From assembly GCF_016793225.1 (NCBI RefSeq), contig NZ_JAEUMN010000126.1, positions 1 through 49,969 of the forward strand: a DNA stretch of 49,969 nucleotides, read 5' to 3'. The notes beneath the pieces are model-generated. The model did no database searches, had not been told where the DNA came from, and was given only the letters and a program-made list of their open reading frames with translations. The stretch comes from Phenylobacterium sp. (lineage in GTDB: Bacteria; Pseudomonadota; Alphaproteobacteria; Caulobacterales; Caulobacteraceae). Made by a program: the position numbers and the translations under genes. Numbering within the stretch: position 1 is the first letter of the stretch; each line of letters starts with the position of its first letter. This document shows, piece by piece, positions 40,738 to 49,844 of the stretch.

Positions 40738-42200
40738 CCGAAGCGCTTGCGCAGCTTCTTGATCACGAGGTTGGGGTTCCGCATCGCGCGGCCGAGCGGC
40801 CTCAGGACGTCGCGATAGTCCCCGTAGCGGTTGATCGGCAGGCTAAGCAGCTCGGGCCAGGCCAGCTCGATGCCCCGGATGATCATTCGGTTGGTGCGCC
40901 GCCAGTCGGGCGGCAGCGACAGCATGGCGGCGAACGCCTCGCGGGAGATCATGGGGTGGATCGCATAGTTGTCCGGCGTGGCGTACGCCTGCGCGAAGGC
41001 CCAGCAGCTCATGCGAAGCTCAAGGTACGCAAGGTCCATCATCAGATAGCCGTCCACGGGCGGGACCGTCGCCATCCATTGCTCCACCGCCGAGACGACT
41101 TCGGGGCTGATGGGCATCCCGAAACGGACGGCGATGTCGTGCGCGGAGTGCTGGCTCGCCTCGGTGTCGGTGGGCCGCCAGAAGAAGGCGCGCCCGATCT
41201 CCCCCCCGAGTCCTCCGGAAACGAAGTCGAACGACGCCAGCGCCTCGACGGTCGGGAAGCTCAGCATGTTCGGACCGCCGATGCTGTGGCCGGCGCGCGC
41301 ATGCCATTGTTCCGCCTGCTCGGGCGTGGCGTAGCGGATGGGCAGCAGGCGGTGATTGAGTCCGAAGCGCTTGGCGAGTTCCTGCGCGCGCTTGGCGTCG
41401 AGCCGCGTCTCGACGCTGTCGACCGTGTAGAAGTTCAGCTGATCCTTGATCTCGCGACAGGCCGCCAGGATCATTCGCGTCTCGTTGCCGGCCGTGAGCG
41501 TCGTCGTCAGCCTACCGCCCGCGTGAAGCGCGCGGACCGTGTCGACGATGGAGGCGTTGATCCGCCGGATAGCCGCATCGGGATCGTCGGTGATGGCGAT
41601 CTGGCCGGTGGGCCAGTGACGGTGCGTACGGCCTTCGTCCAGGTCCAGGTAGTGATTGCACATCAGCCGCGAGATCCCGACGTGCGCCGTCAGGCCGGCC
41701 GGAAACCAGCCGTCGGCGCGCACATTCAGGAACTCGTGGAGCTCGCGCCGGAACCGAGCGTCGTACGCCTCGCGGTCCAGCAACAGGCCCGCCGTCGCGG
41801 CACAGACCTTGCGTTCCGCGTCATAGACGGCGGAAAGCGACCCATCCGCGTCCAGGTAGACCCGGCGCGCCGTCGGCTGGTCGAGGATGAAGAGGAAACT
41901 GCCCGAGTGGCCGAAGACGAAATCCTCGACGAATGCGTCCAGTTGCGCAGCGCTGGGCGCCGGGGCGTCCAGCCGGATGTCCTCCTGGATCACCGCGCCC
42001 CGGCGATAGTCCACGGGGAAACCCAGGAAGCCGCCGAGCAGCGCGCCGTCCGCCGCGTAGACCCGCCGGAGCGGGATCCGCCCGATCGTGACGACCTCGA
42101 GGTCGTTCAGCACCGCCGTCTGGCTTCCCGCCGGAGGGGTCACCACCCCGCACCGAGCGACCGTGAATTGCCGGTCGAAGCTCTCAGGGTAGGCGATCAT
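40734..42200 (-). CDS. Degenerate asparagine-synthase-like protein
   Basis: A 488-residue protein with the overall layout of the asparagine synthase family: an N-terminal half (about 1-205) and an ATP-pyrophosphatase-like half (from about 210). In the PP-loop, the usual SGGxDS is LTAGNETR (235-242); GGLGGEIGRAF comes later. There is no N-terminal Cys2 amidotransferase start. Such homologues are frequent in exopolysaccharide gene clusters and are thought to modify sugars or transfer amino groups, but the altered ATP loop makes activity doubtful. Gene is convergent with the PagL-like gene and divergent from the methyltransferase. Confidence 0.8.
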   Translation of the reverse strand: MIAYPESFDRQFTVARCGVVTPPAGSQTAVLNDLEVVTIGRIPLRRVYAADGALLGGFLGFPVDYRRGAVIQEDIRLDAPAPSAAQLDAFVEDFVFGHSGSFLFILDQPTARRVYLDADGSLSAVYDAERKVCAATAGLLLDREAYDARFRRELHEFLNVRADGWFPAGLTAHVGISRLMCNHYLDLDEGRTHRHWPTGQIAITDDPDAAIRRINASIVDTVRALHAGGRLTTTLTAGNETRMILAACREIKDQLNFYTVDSVETRLDAKRAQELAKRFGLNHRLLPIRYATPEQAEQWHARAGHSIGGPNMLSFPTVEALASFDFVSGGLGGEIGRAFFWRPTDTEASQHSAHDIAVRFGMPISPEVVSAVEQWMATVPPVDGYLMMDLAYLELRMSCWAFAQAYATPDNYAIHPMISREAFAAMLSLPPDWRRTNRMIIRGIELAWPELLSLPINRYGDYRDVLRPLGRAMRNPNLVIKKLRKRFG

Positions 42201-42340
42201 TTACGTCCTCACCTAAAATATCGGCCGCTGATTCCTGTTCGGCTCGGCGGCGCTCTAGACTCCGTCACAGTTCGACCGTCAATCCTGGCTTGGCGGCGTT
42301 CTGATGAAGGGCCTCCTATTACACAGTTCGGATCGAATTG

Positions 42341-43060
42341 ATGAACGACGCGCCGGCCGCCAATCACAAGACCCGTCTGCGGCTCGCCGACACGGCAGAT
42401 CCGACGTCCCTGTCCAGCCGCTTCCGGCAAAAGCGGGACCTGCGGCTGCGCGAACTCATCGGCGGCATAGCGGGCGGCGGCAAACCGCTGCGCATCCTGG
42501 ATGTAGGGGGATCGGTCGAGTACTGGCGGCGCGTGGGCCTGGACTTCCTGCGCGACGTCGACGCCCGAGTCGTCGTGATGAACGTGACGGCCTTCGAGCT
42601 GAAGGCGGAAGGCGCCGACGCCACCCTGTTCGAGGCGGTGGTCGGCGACGCCTGCGACCTCTCGGCCTACCCTGACGGCGGCTTCGACCTGGTGCACTCG
42701 AACTCGGTGATCGAGCACGTGGGCAACTGGAGCCGCATGAAGCAGTTCGCGAGCGAGACGCGACGCGTCGGCCGCAGCTACTACGTGCAGACCCCGTACT
42801 ACTGGTTCCCCATCGAGCCGCACTTCTACCGGGCGCCCATGATCCACTGGATGCCGCGCCCGCTGGCCGCTCGAGTGATGACGACGTTCCCCGTGACCTA
42901 CTCCGGCAAGGCGAAGTCCCTCGACGCCGCCTTCGGCGTCCTGGACGGCACTCAGCTCATCGACCGGCGGCAGTTCCGCTTGCTGTTCCCGGATGCGCAG
43001 CACGTCTCGGAGCGCGTCCTGGGGCTCACCAAGTCGCAGATCGCCATCCGTCGCGCATGA
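42341..43060 (+). CDS. SAM-dependent methyltransferase
   Basis: A 239-residue class I methyltransferase: motif I ILDVGGSVEYW (about 52-62, DxGG instead of DxGxG), VVVMNVTAFEL, the acidic pocket GDACDLS, and FDLVHSNSVIEHVGNW (motif with the typical SNSVIEHV of the sugar/EPS methyltransferases). The target is unknown; O-methylation of a glycan is a reasonable inference from the neighbourhood. Start ATG 42341. It is followed after 88 bases by the adenylation-carrier-acyltransferase gene and likely cotranscribed with it. Confidence 0.87.
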   Translation: MNDAPAANHKTRLRLADTADPTSLSSRFRQKRDLRLRELIGGIAGGGKPLRILDVGGSVEYWRRVGLDFLRDVDARVVVMNVTAFELKAEGADATLFEAVVGDACDLSAYPDGGFDLVHSNSVIEHVGNWSRMKQFASETRRVGRSYYVQTPYYWFPIEPHFYRAPMIHWMPRPLAARVMTTFPVTYSGKAKSLDAAFGVLDGTQLIDRRQFRLLFPDAQHVSERVLGLTKSQIAIRRA

Positions 43061-43148
43061 GGAAACTGGCCTACCTTGTGTCGGCCGGGTCGGCCAGGCG
43101 AACCGGGGAGACGCTGCGACGTTCCCGGGAGCGGTCCGGGCCGCAGCT

Positions 43149-45734
43149 GTGAGCACAGCCGCAGGCAAGCCCGGCTGCGCCTTCGCGCGTGACCTCGAGA
43201 GTTTCGGATCGACGGCGGCCGTCGTCACGGACGCCGGCCGTACGGTGACGTACGCCGAGCTCGCCGGCCTCGCGGACGCGTTCGCCGCACGGCTGGGCGC
43301 CCAGCGCCGCCTGCTCCTGATCGAAGCCGCCAACGCCCTCGAGCCCCTGGCCGCATACCTGGGCGCGCTGCGGGCCGGACATCCGGTGATCCTGACGGCG
43401 GCCGGAGGAGATCACTCGCGGCTGGTCGAGGCCTTCCGGCCGGATGCGCGCTACGCCCTGGTCGGCGCCGAGTGGCGCCTGACCCTGACCGACGCCGCAG
43501 GTCCCGAGCTGCACCCCGAGCTGGCCGTCCTGCTCTCGACCTCCGGCACCACCGGGGCGACGAAGCTCGTTCGCCTGAGCGGAGATGCGGTTGAGGCCAA
43601 TGCCCGGTCCATCGTGGAGTACCTCGGCATCACCGCGGACGACAGAGCCGTCACCTCGCTGCCGTTCCACTACAGCTACGGCCTCTCCGTCATCAATTCT
43701 CACCTGCTGGCGGGCGCGACCGTCCTGCTCACCGACAAGTCTGTGGTCGAACCCGCGTTCTGGAGCTTCGTCGAAGGCCAGGGCGCCACATCACTGGCCG
43801 GCGTGCCCTACACCTATGAGCTCCTCGAACGCGTGCACTTCCGGGATAGAGCCCCGGCCACGATCAGGACGCTGACCCAGGCGGGCGGGCGCCTGCCGCC
43901 CGAACTCGTGCGGCGGATGGCGGAGTGGGCGAAAGGGCGCGGCGTCCAATTCTTCGTCATGTACGGGCAGACGGAGGCGACCGCCCGGATGGCATACCTG
44001 CCGCCCGACGTCGTCCTCGATCGCCCCGAGGCTATCGGCCGGCCGATCCCGGGGGGCGAGTTCCGCCTGATCGACGAGGACGGCGGCGCCTTGGACGGCG
44101 TCGAGGAAGCCGGGGAGCTGGTGTACCGCGGCCCAAACGTCATGATGGGCTATGCGACGGCCGCCGACGATCTCGCGCGGGGTCGGGACCTGGATGAGCT
44201 CCATACGGGCGATCTGGCCGTCAGGTCCGCGGACGGGCTCTATCGGATCACGGGGCGCAAGAGCCGTTTCGCGAAGATCTTCGGGCTGAGGATCAGCCTC
44301 GACGAGGTCGAGGCGCGGCTCGGCCAGCTGGGCGTGCGGGGCGTCGTCGTCAGCGACGACGAGTTGATCTACGTGGCGCTGACCGAGGACGGTGACCCTG
44401 CGGTTGTCGGGCGTCAGCTGTCCACGGACTACAAGATCCCGGCCAGCGTGTTCCACGTGGCCACCTGGAGCGAACTCCCGACGCTCCCGTCCGGAAAGGT
44501 CGACTACCAGTCCATCCTGCGCCAGTCCCGCGCGCGCGCGTCTGGCGCCCCGGTGGAGGCCCCCTCGTCAGCCAACCCCATCGACGCCGCCTTCGCGCAT
44601 GCGTTTCCCGGCAAGACCATCAAGGCCGACGACAGCTTCGTCAGCCTGGGCGGGGACTCGCTCAACTACGTTTCCATGTCGCTGGACCTCGAGAGGATCC
44701 TCGGCTTCCTGCCGGAGGATTGGGAGCAGCTCAGTCTGCGGGACCTGACGGCTTTGCAGCCTCTCTCGGAGCCTCGCCGCTGGTGGAGCCTGCGCACGCT
44801 GGAAACCGAAGTGGTCCTGCGGATGCTCGCCATCCTGGCGGTGGTCGTGAATCATGCGTCGGACCTGGTGGTCGGCGGCGGGGCCGAGGTCCTGCTCATC
44901 CTCGCCGGCTACAACCTGGCCCGCTACCAGAAAGCCCGCCTTAGGGAGGGCCGCGCCTTCGAGTTCACGCTCTCGTTCGCGCGTCGGATCATCCTGCCCT
45001 ACTACCTGCTCCTGGTGCTCTACCTCGCCGCCAAGCAGGACTTCGATGTTCCGTCCCTGCTCCTCGTCAGCAATTTCTTCGGGCGCTTCAGTTCACTCCT
45101 CGAGCCGTTCTGGTTCCTCGAAGCGATCATCCAGTCCCTCGTGATCGTCTCGGCGATCACCTTGCTGCCCCCGGTCCGACGCGCCATCGCAGCCGATCCG
45201 TGGAGAGCGGGACTGGCGTTCCTGGTGGCTGCAACGGTGTTGAAATGCGCCGCCTTCGCCATCTTCCAGCACGATCACCTCGTCAACCGCACGCCGGACT
45301 CGACGCTTCTTCTCATCGCCGTCGGCTGGTGTGTCAACGAAGCCGTGACACGGGCTCGCCGCACGCTCATGACGGGCGTGCTGCTGGCGCTTGCCGTGCT
45401 CTCCGTGGTGGGCGTGCCCGGGCTGTGGCAGCCCTACCCCCAGCCCTCGAGCTACGCCCACGCCGTGTGGCTTTCGGCCAGTGCGGTCGGGATGCTGTGG
45501 ATGCGACGCATCCCGGTCCCTTCGATCCTGCACGGCCTCGTCGGCGCCGTGGCCGCAGCCAGCTTCTACATCTACCTCACACACGTCGCGCCGCTCTGGC
45601 TGCTCTACTGGAAGCTGGGCGTGAAGAACCTGGGGGTGAACCTCATTGCAGCGGTGGCCTTGGGGCTCGCGACCTGGTGGGCCGCCGACCGGTTCGCCGA
45701 GTTCGCCAGCCGTCGCCGGGCCGCCGCGTCCTGA
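43149..45734 (+). CDS. Adenylation domain-carrier-acyltransferase-3 fusion
   Basis: An unusual 861-residue protein with three modules. (1) An AMP-binding (ANL) adenylation domain, about 1-460: P-loop LSTSGTTGATKL (about 129-140), MYGQTEATARM, the ITGRKSRFAKIFG A8 motif, and the C-terminal catalytic Lys450 in LPSGKVDY. (2) A carrier domain, about 470-550, with phosphopantetheine Ser504 in LGGDSLNYVS. (3) A multispanning acyltransferase-3 domain, about 555-860 (OatA-like), with the conserved His569 in VVVNHASD. One chain could activate an acid with ATP, hold it as a thioester, and pass it to an acceptor at or across the membrane, likely a glycan. GTG start is uncertain (no good ribosome site). 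Confidence 0.92.
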   Translation: MSTAAGKPGCAFARDLESFGSTAAVVTDAGRTVTYAELAGLADAFAARLGAQRRLLLIEAANALEPLAAYLGALRAGHPVILTAAGGDHSRLVEAFRPDARYALVGAEWRLTLTDAAGPELHPELAVLLSTSGTTGATKLVRLSGDAVEANARSIVEYLGITADDRAVTSLPFHYSYGLSVINSHLLAGATVLLTDKSVVEPAFWSFVEGQGATSLAGVPYTYELLERVHFRDRAPATIRTLTQAGGRLPPELVRRMAEWAKGRGVQFFVMYGQTEATARMAYLPPDVVLDRPEAIGRPIPGGEFRLIDEDGGALDGVEEAGELVYRGPNVMMGYATAADDLARGRDLDELHTGDLAVRSADGLYRITGRKSRFAKIFGLRISLDEVEARLGQLGVRGVVVSDDELIYVALTEDGDPAVVGRQLSTDYKIPASVFHVATWSELPTLPSGKVDYQSILRQSRARASGAPVEAPSSANPIDAAFAHAFPGKTIKADDSFVSLGGDSLNYVSMSLDLERILGFLPEDWEQLSLRDLTALQPLSEPRRWWSLRTLETEVVLRMLAILAVVVNHASDLVVGGGAEVLLILAGYNLARYQKARLREGRAFEFTLSFARRIILPYYLLLVLYLAAKQDFDVPSLLLVSNFFGRFSSLLEPFWFLEAIIQSLVIVSAITLLPPVRRAIAADPWRAGLAFLVAATVLKCAAFAIFQHDHLVNRTPDSTLLLIAVGWCVNEAVTRARRTLMTGVLLALAVLSVVGVPGLWQPYPQPSSYAHAVWLSASAVGMLWMRRIPVPSILHGLVGAVAAASFYIYLTHVAPLWLLYWKLGVKNLGVNLIAAVALGLATWWAADRFAEFASRRRAAAS

Positions 45735-45764
45735 GACGCGCCGGCCACGGCCGCCGTCGTTCCG

Positions 45765-47408
45765 TCAGAGGATGAAATCGCTCGCCGTCATCGTGCCGAC
45801 GCCCACGACGCGGATGGCGAAATCGGCGACGCCATCGCCGTTGAGATCGCCCATCACCCGCACTTCCGTCTTCGAAACCGCCTCGTACCGCAGTTCGCCG
45901 GGGTTGCGCGTGAAGGCGCCGGCGCCGAGGAACCTGAAGTCGTGGTCGCCGGCGATCAGGCTGTTGGCATCGATCGAGTGCACGTTGATGCGGTCGCCGT
46001 CGGCGCGCGAAAAGTCCGCGATCAGATCCGTGCCGCCCCTGCCGATATAGCTGCCGGCGAAGACGAAGCGGTCGGCTCCCCCGCCCCCGATGAGATGGTC
46101 GTTCCCGCCGCGGCCCGTCAGAAGGTCGTTGCCCTCGCCGGCATTGAGCGTGTCGTTGCCGCCGAGGCCGACCAGCGTGTCGTTTCCGAGCCCCCCCCGC
46201 AGCGGGGTGTCGGCGTTGCTCTTGGCCGCCAGCTTCTGGTCTGCGGTCACGTCCGTCGCCACCACAGGCTCCCCGTCGCCGAGGGCGCCCAGGACGTAGT
46301 TCACGGCCGCGCTGCCCGTGAGGTCTGCGACGGTTTCCAGGACGACACTGTCGTAGTAGCCCGGCAGGGACGCATCGACGGGCTGGGCGATCGTGTTGCT
46401 CCCGATGTGACCCGCATTGGTGTTCTGCACATCGGTGATGAAGCCCAGGATGTTGTCCACGACCGTCACGTGGTGGGTCTTGTCGGTCAGGTAGATGCCG
46501 GGCGGCTTGTTGTCCTCTCCGGGCGTCTGCAGGAAGACGTTGCCGCGGATGGTCGACGCGGAGGTGTTCTCGAGGCGCACGCCGATCGAGTTGCCGTTCA
46601 GGAGAACGTTCCCCGACACCTCCACACCCCGGAAGCCGACGTTGTTGCCGTTGTCGTCGAGGTAGATGCCAAGGATCGCGATCCCGTCGCCCTGTTCGAT
46701 GTGGTTGTTGGTGATCCGGATGTCGGTGCTGGCGGCGCCCTGGGACTTGTTTGTCCAGAAGTGGATGAAGTCGGCGTGATCGCCCTTGCCCCAGTTCCAA
46801 GGGTGCGACGACGAGAGCGTGTTCCCGTCGACGACCATGCGGCTGACCTCGGCGCCCGTGACCATGCCGGTGCGCATGTCCTCGATGTGGTTGCCCCGGA
46901 TCGCGACGCCCGAGACCTTGTAGAGCACGACGCCCTTGAAGAAGCTCGAGATGTCGTTGCCGTCGATGCGGACATCGCTCGACCGCTCGATCGAGACGGC
47001 CCGGGCAGTTGGAAGGCCGAGCACGTTCCCCGTCGAGTCGGTGTCCGCGGCGGTCCTCGGCACCCCGGTCACTGCGCCGCCGCCCTTGATCGTCCCCCCC
47101 GAGAAACTGATGTCGCTCGACGCGCTGATTTTGACGGCGGAGGAATAGGTGGTGGTGGCGGCGTTGGGCGTGAAGTTCACTGTCAGGTTGCTGAAGCTGA
47201 GCCCGGACGACCCCGCGACGGTCAACGAACGAAGAACGGCCTCACGCGCCGGATCGGCGGACGTGATCGTCACGTCCGTAGCGAAGGTCATTCCCGCGAT
47301 ACTGACATCGCCGTAGTTCCCCGGCGCCAGCCTGATGACGTCGCCCCCCTTGGCGGACGCCAGCACGGCGCTGAGCTGAGACGAGTTTGCCACGAGCATG
47401 TCCGCCAC
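45765..47408 (-). CDS. Secreted beta-helix protein with RTX calcium repeats
   Basis: A 547-residue protein with no N-terminal signal peptide but C-terminal RTX nonapeptides (about 405-460: LRGGLGNDTLVGLGGND, LNAGEGNDLLTGRGGND, LIGGGGADRFVF), as in type I-secreted proteins. The N-terminal 370 residues form a right-handed beta-helix (repeated SSDVRIDGNDIS, VAIRGNHIED, IRITNNHIEQ, TIRGNVFLQ), of the kind found in polysaccharide lyases and alginate epimerases. It may bind or modify the extracellular polysaccharide; no catalytic residue can be assigned. Start GTG 47408 after GGAGAG; the TTG at 47423 is worse. No type I secretion genes are in view. Confidence 0.87.
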   Translation of the reverse strand: MADMLVANSSQLSAVLASAKGGDVIRLAPGNYGDVSIAGMTFATDVTITSADPAREAVLRSLTVAGSSGLSFSNLTVNFTPNAATTTYSSAVKISASSDISFSGGTIKGGGAVTGVPRTAADTDSTGNVLGLPTARAVSIERSSDVRIDGNDISSFFKGVVLYKVSGVAIRGNHIEDMRTGMVTGAEVSRMVVDGNTLSSSHPWNWGKGDHADFIHFWTNKSQGAASTDIRITNNHIEQGDGIAILGIYLDDNGNNVGFRGVEVSGNVLLNGNSIGVRLENTSASTIRGNVFLQTPGEDNKPPGIYLTDKTHHVTVVDNILGFITDVQNTNAGHIGSNTIAQPVDASLPGYYDSVVLETVADLTGSAAVNYVLGALGDGEPVVATDVTADQKLAAKSNADTPLRGGLGNDTLVGLGGNDTLNAGEGNDLLTGRGGNDHLIGGGGADRFVFAGSYIGRGGTDLIADFSRADGDRINVHSIDANSLIAGDHDFRFLGAGAFTRNPGELRYEAVSKTEVRVMGDLNGDGVADFAIRVVGVGTMTASDFIL

Positions 47409-47818
47409 GAATACTCTCCACAATTACGGTTGTAGTTGTCCGCGCACACTACGGACAGACGAAATCCGTCGTAACGCGCCCCTAGAGAGGACGTCGTTGA
47501 AATTGCGGAGTCGTTACGATGATTGTTCGGATCGATCTAGAGGGTGCGACGATTGCGCACGCCAAGTCTAGCCGAAATGTAGGCTGACAATTTAGCGCCA
47601 CATTTATGACTATGTTGAGCCAATACTTAATGGCGAGACGGTGGCGCATGCCGCGGCCGCCGAGCGGCAACACCGCCATCTCCGGCACGCCACGGCGCCC
47701 GTCGCGTCCATACGCCGGGGCGGCGCCGCGACAGGCGGCCTGCGACGACTTTCAGGGCAAGGGTTCGAGGCGACCCGACGGCCGCCGCGATTTCACGACG
47801 TCAACGCCCGCGCGCGGC
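47409..47818. other. Gene-free, relatively AT-rich spacer
   Basis: About 410 bases between two leftward genes. The stretch 47440-47640 is more AT-rich than any coding region nearby and presumably holds the promoter of the beta-helix gene. A loose inverted pair CGCCACATT... / ...TAATGGCG flanks 47600-47635. Open frames on both strands here are short and lack family features. Confidence 0.5.
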
Positions 47819-48097
47819 TCAGCGCTTGCCGGGGAACTTGAAGTCGAAGCCGAACGGCTTGAGCACGATCAGGATGTAGATCAGCACGGCCGCCACGATG
47901 AGGAACGACAGCAGGCCGTTGCCCATGCCGCTGGGTTCAGGGTTGCCGACCCAGTTGGCGGCCATGCAGCCGAGGGATGGGGGCAGGTACTGTAGGATGT
48001 GATCCTGCGGCTCGCCCGGCTGCACCGAGCGGTGCAGGAACAGGACAACGAGGCCGCCGAAGATCGCCACGGTGATCCAATCGTAGACGGTTTCCAC
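47819..48097 (-). CDS. XrtV sorting-system accessory-like protein
   Basis: A 92-residue inner-membrane protein with two membrane segments (about 7-21 and 62-80). The sequence METVYDWITVAIFGGLVVLFLHRS (split by a TM), HILQYLPPSLGCMAANWVGN and LIYILIVLKPFGF matches, from memory, the small accessory family annotated with exosortase V in PEP-CTERM-producing alphaproteobacteria. That fits the three PEPxxWA-CTERM proteins and the polysaccharide genes in this window. The exosortase itself is not here. Start is GTG at 48097 after GGAG. Confidence 0.75.
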   Translation of the reverse strand: METVYDWITVAIFGGLVVLFLHRSVQPGEPQDHILQYLPPSLGCMAANWVGNPEPSGMGNGLLSFLIVAAVLIYILIVLKPFGFDFKFPGKR

Positions 48098-48246
48098 CAG
48101 GTTGCTCCGTGTTCCGTGTAGCGCTCTTACGTATCAGGAAGCCCGGCGGGCGCAATCGTCCCCGAGCCGTCCGTTTCGGTCAAACGGACGCTGCACCTGA
48201 GCAAGACCCGTGCCGCCACGGCGATTTCCTGATCTAACGCCCGGCG

Positions 48247-49302
48247 ATGACCTGTGCGGGTACGAAACGCAGCCGGCTGAGCGGCGCGCTGCTGCTGGCG
48301 GCCGTCGCCGCCTTCCTCGCCGGCTGCGGCTCCGCCCCGGCGGTGGACGCGGCGACCGGCGCCTTTGGGCGGCCCGGCCGACTGGTCGAACTGGAGGACG
48401 GACGCCGCATCAACCTGCGCTGCGCCGGCCGCGGCTCGCCGACGGTGATCCTCGAATCCGGCTTCGGCGCAAGCTCGGCGGCCTGGGCGCGCGTGCAGCC
48501 GCAGTTGAGCCGCACGACGCGCGTCTGCGCCTACGATCGCGCCGGCTATGGCTTCAGCGATCCGGGCCCCCTCCCCCGCGACGGCGCCGCCATCGCGCGC
48601 GATCTCGACGCGGCCCTGGAGCGCGCCGGGATCGAAGGGCCGTTCGTGGTGGCCGGTCACTCGGCCGGCGGGCTGTACGGCCGCCTCTTCGCCGGCCGCC
48701 GGCCCGGAGAGGTGCGGGGGTTCGTGCTGGTCGATCCGACGGTGGAGGGCCGCGCCCCGCCCGGACGCGACGGCCTCGACGGGATCCGCCGGCGGCTGCG
48801 GCGTTGCCTGGCGGCGGCCGAGGCGCAACCTCAGCCCCCCGAGGCCGCGCCGGATTGGGAGGGTTGTGCGCCGGCGCGCGCCGATGTGCGGACGCGCGAG
48901 ATCGCGCGCAATCCCGCCACGTGGCTCGGCCAGCTCTCCGAGCTCGACGCGATCTTCGGACGGACATCCGAGGCCGTGAACCGGATGGGCGGCCTGCTGG
49001 ACGAGATCCCGATGTACGTCCTCACCGCCTCGGAGACAGCGGCGGCCGCACAGCAGGTCGGCTTCGAGAAGCCCGTTTCGATGTGGGAGCTGCAGCACGT
49101 GCGCCTAGCGCTGGGTTCGCGCGGCGGATCGCAGCGCACCGTGCTGTCGTCGCACCTGGTCATGAACGAGCGTCCCGAGGTGGTCATCGAGACCATCCAG
49201 ACCATGGTGCGGGCTGTGCGCGCCGGGACGCCGCCCGAGCCGCTGCCGCTGAGCGAGACCTCAACCCTGGGGAACGACCCCGCGTCGGAGCAGCCGCGCT
49301 GA
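48247..49302 (+). CDS. Lipoprotein alpha/beta hydrolase
   Basis: A 351-residue alpha/beta hydrolase with a lipoprotein signal: a hydrophobic run then LAGC with Cys27, so it is membrane-anchored in the envelope. Motifs: LESGFGASSAAW (oxyanion), YDRAGYGFSD, nucleophile Ser139 in VVAGHSAGG, VLVDPTVEG (acid strand region), and a late histidine in LSSHLVMNERPEVV. The triad appears complete. Substrate unknown; ester or amide hydrolysis in the periplasm. Not linked tightly to its neighbours. Confidence 0.87.
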   Translation: MTCAGTKRSRLSGALLLAAVAAFLAGCGSAPAVDAATGAFGRPGRLVELEDGRRINLRCAGRGSPTVILESGFGASSAAWARVQPQLSRTTRVCAYDRAGYGFSDPGPLPRDGAAIARDLDAALERAGIEGPFVVAGHSAGGLYGRLFAGRRPGEVRGFVLVDPTVEGRAPPGRDGLDGIRRRLRRCLAAAEAQPQPPEAAPDWEGCAPARADVRTREIARNPATWLGQLSELDAIFGRTSEAVNRMGGLLDEIPMYVLTASETAAAAQQVGFEKPVSMWELQHVRLALGSRGGSQRTVLSSHLVMNERPEVVIETIQTMVRAVRAGTPPEPLPLSETSTLGNDPASEQPR

Positions 49303-49305
49303 CGG

Positions 49306-49596
49306 CTACTTCGCGCTGGCGAGCTCCCGCTTGAGCTTGCGGGCCTCGGCGGCCGTGATGCACTTCGGCGCAGCCCACGACCCGCCCGTAGCCGCAGCCT
49401 GATCGGCTTTGACGAACTGCGCGGCGACGCCGAACTCCCGCTCGAAGCCGCGGCGCGTGGCGGCCGACTTGTCGCAGACGTAGACGGTCCTGGACGGCTT
49501 CGCGCCGGGTTCGCCGGCCTGCGCCGGGGCGGGCTGCGCGAGGGCGGGACCGGCGATCATGGCCGAAAAGACGGCGGCGCAGAGCATGGCGCGCAT
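49306..49596 (-). CDS. Small secreted protein (96 aa), unknown
   Basis: A 96-residue exported protein. Signal peptide MRAMLCAAVFSAMIAGPALA, a proline/alanine linker, then a small domain with two cysteines (VYVCDKSAATRRGF and AAPKCITAAEARKL) that may form a disulfide. GGAGG lies 7 bases before the ATG. Convergent with the lipoprotein hydrolase gene 4 bases away. Function not recognised. Confidence 0.78.
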   Translation of the reverse strand: MRAMLCAAVFSAMIAGPALAQPAPAQAGEPGAKPSRTVYVCDKSAATRRGFEREFGVAAQFVKADQAAATGGSWAAPKCITAAEARKLKRELASAK

Positions 49597-49844
49597 GGGC
49601 GTTCCTCCGGACTTGGCGGCTCGCGAGCCGCTCTTCGGAGACAAACGACAACGTATATCGCGTCTATGCAACAGTTTTTCGACACTTTAGGGCGGTTCGA
49701 CTTATCATCAGCCGACCTCGTCTTTCATGACAGCGGCATCGAGGTTTCACAGAACTGTCACATACCGCGCACATATTCGGAATCTGCAAAGGACGGCAGT
49801 GGCGGACTTGAACCGCGGAGCGTCCGTCAGGGGAGCCTTCGCCG
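49597..49844. promoter_or_regulatory. Divergent upstream region
   Basis: About 250 bases upstream of both the small secreted protein and the rightward truncated gene. It is clearly richer in AT than coding DNA, consistent with promoters in both directions, but no specific box can be assigned by eye. Confidence 0.4.

Noticed and set aside
45942-47435. Nearly 500-codon open frame opposite the beta-helix/RTX gene
   Set aside because: Antisense shadow; the leftward frame has clear RTX and beta-helix repeats.
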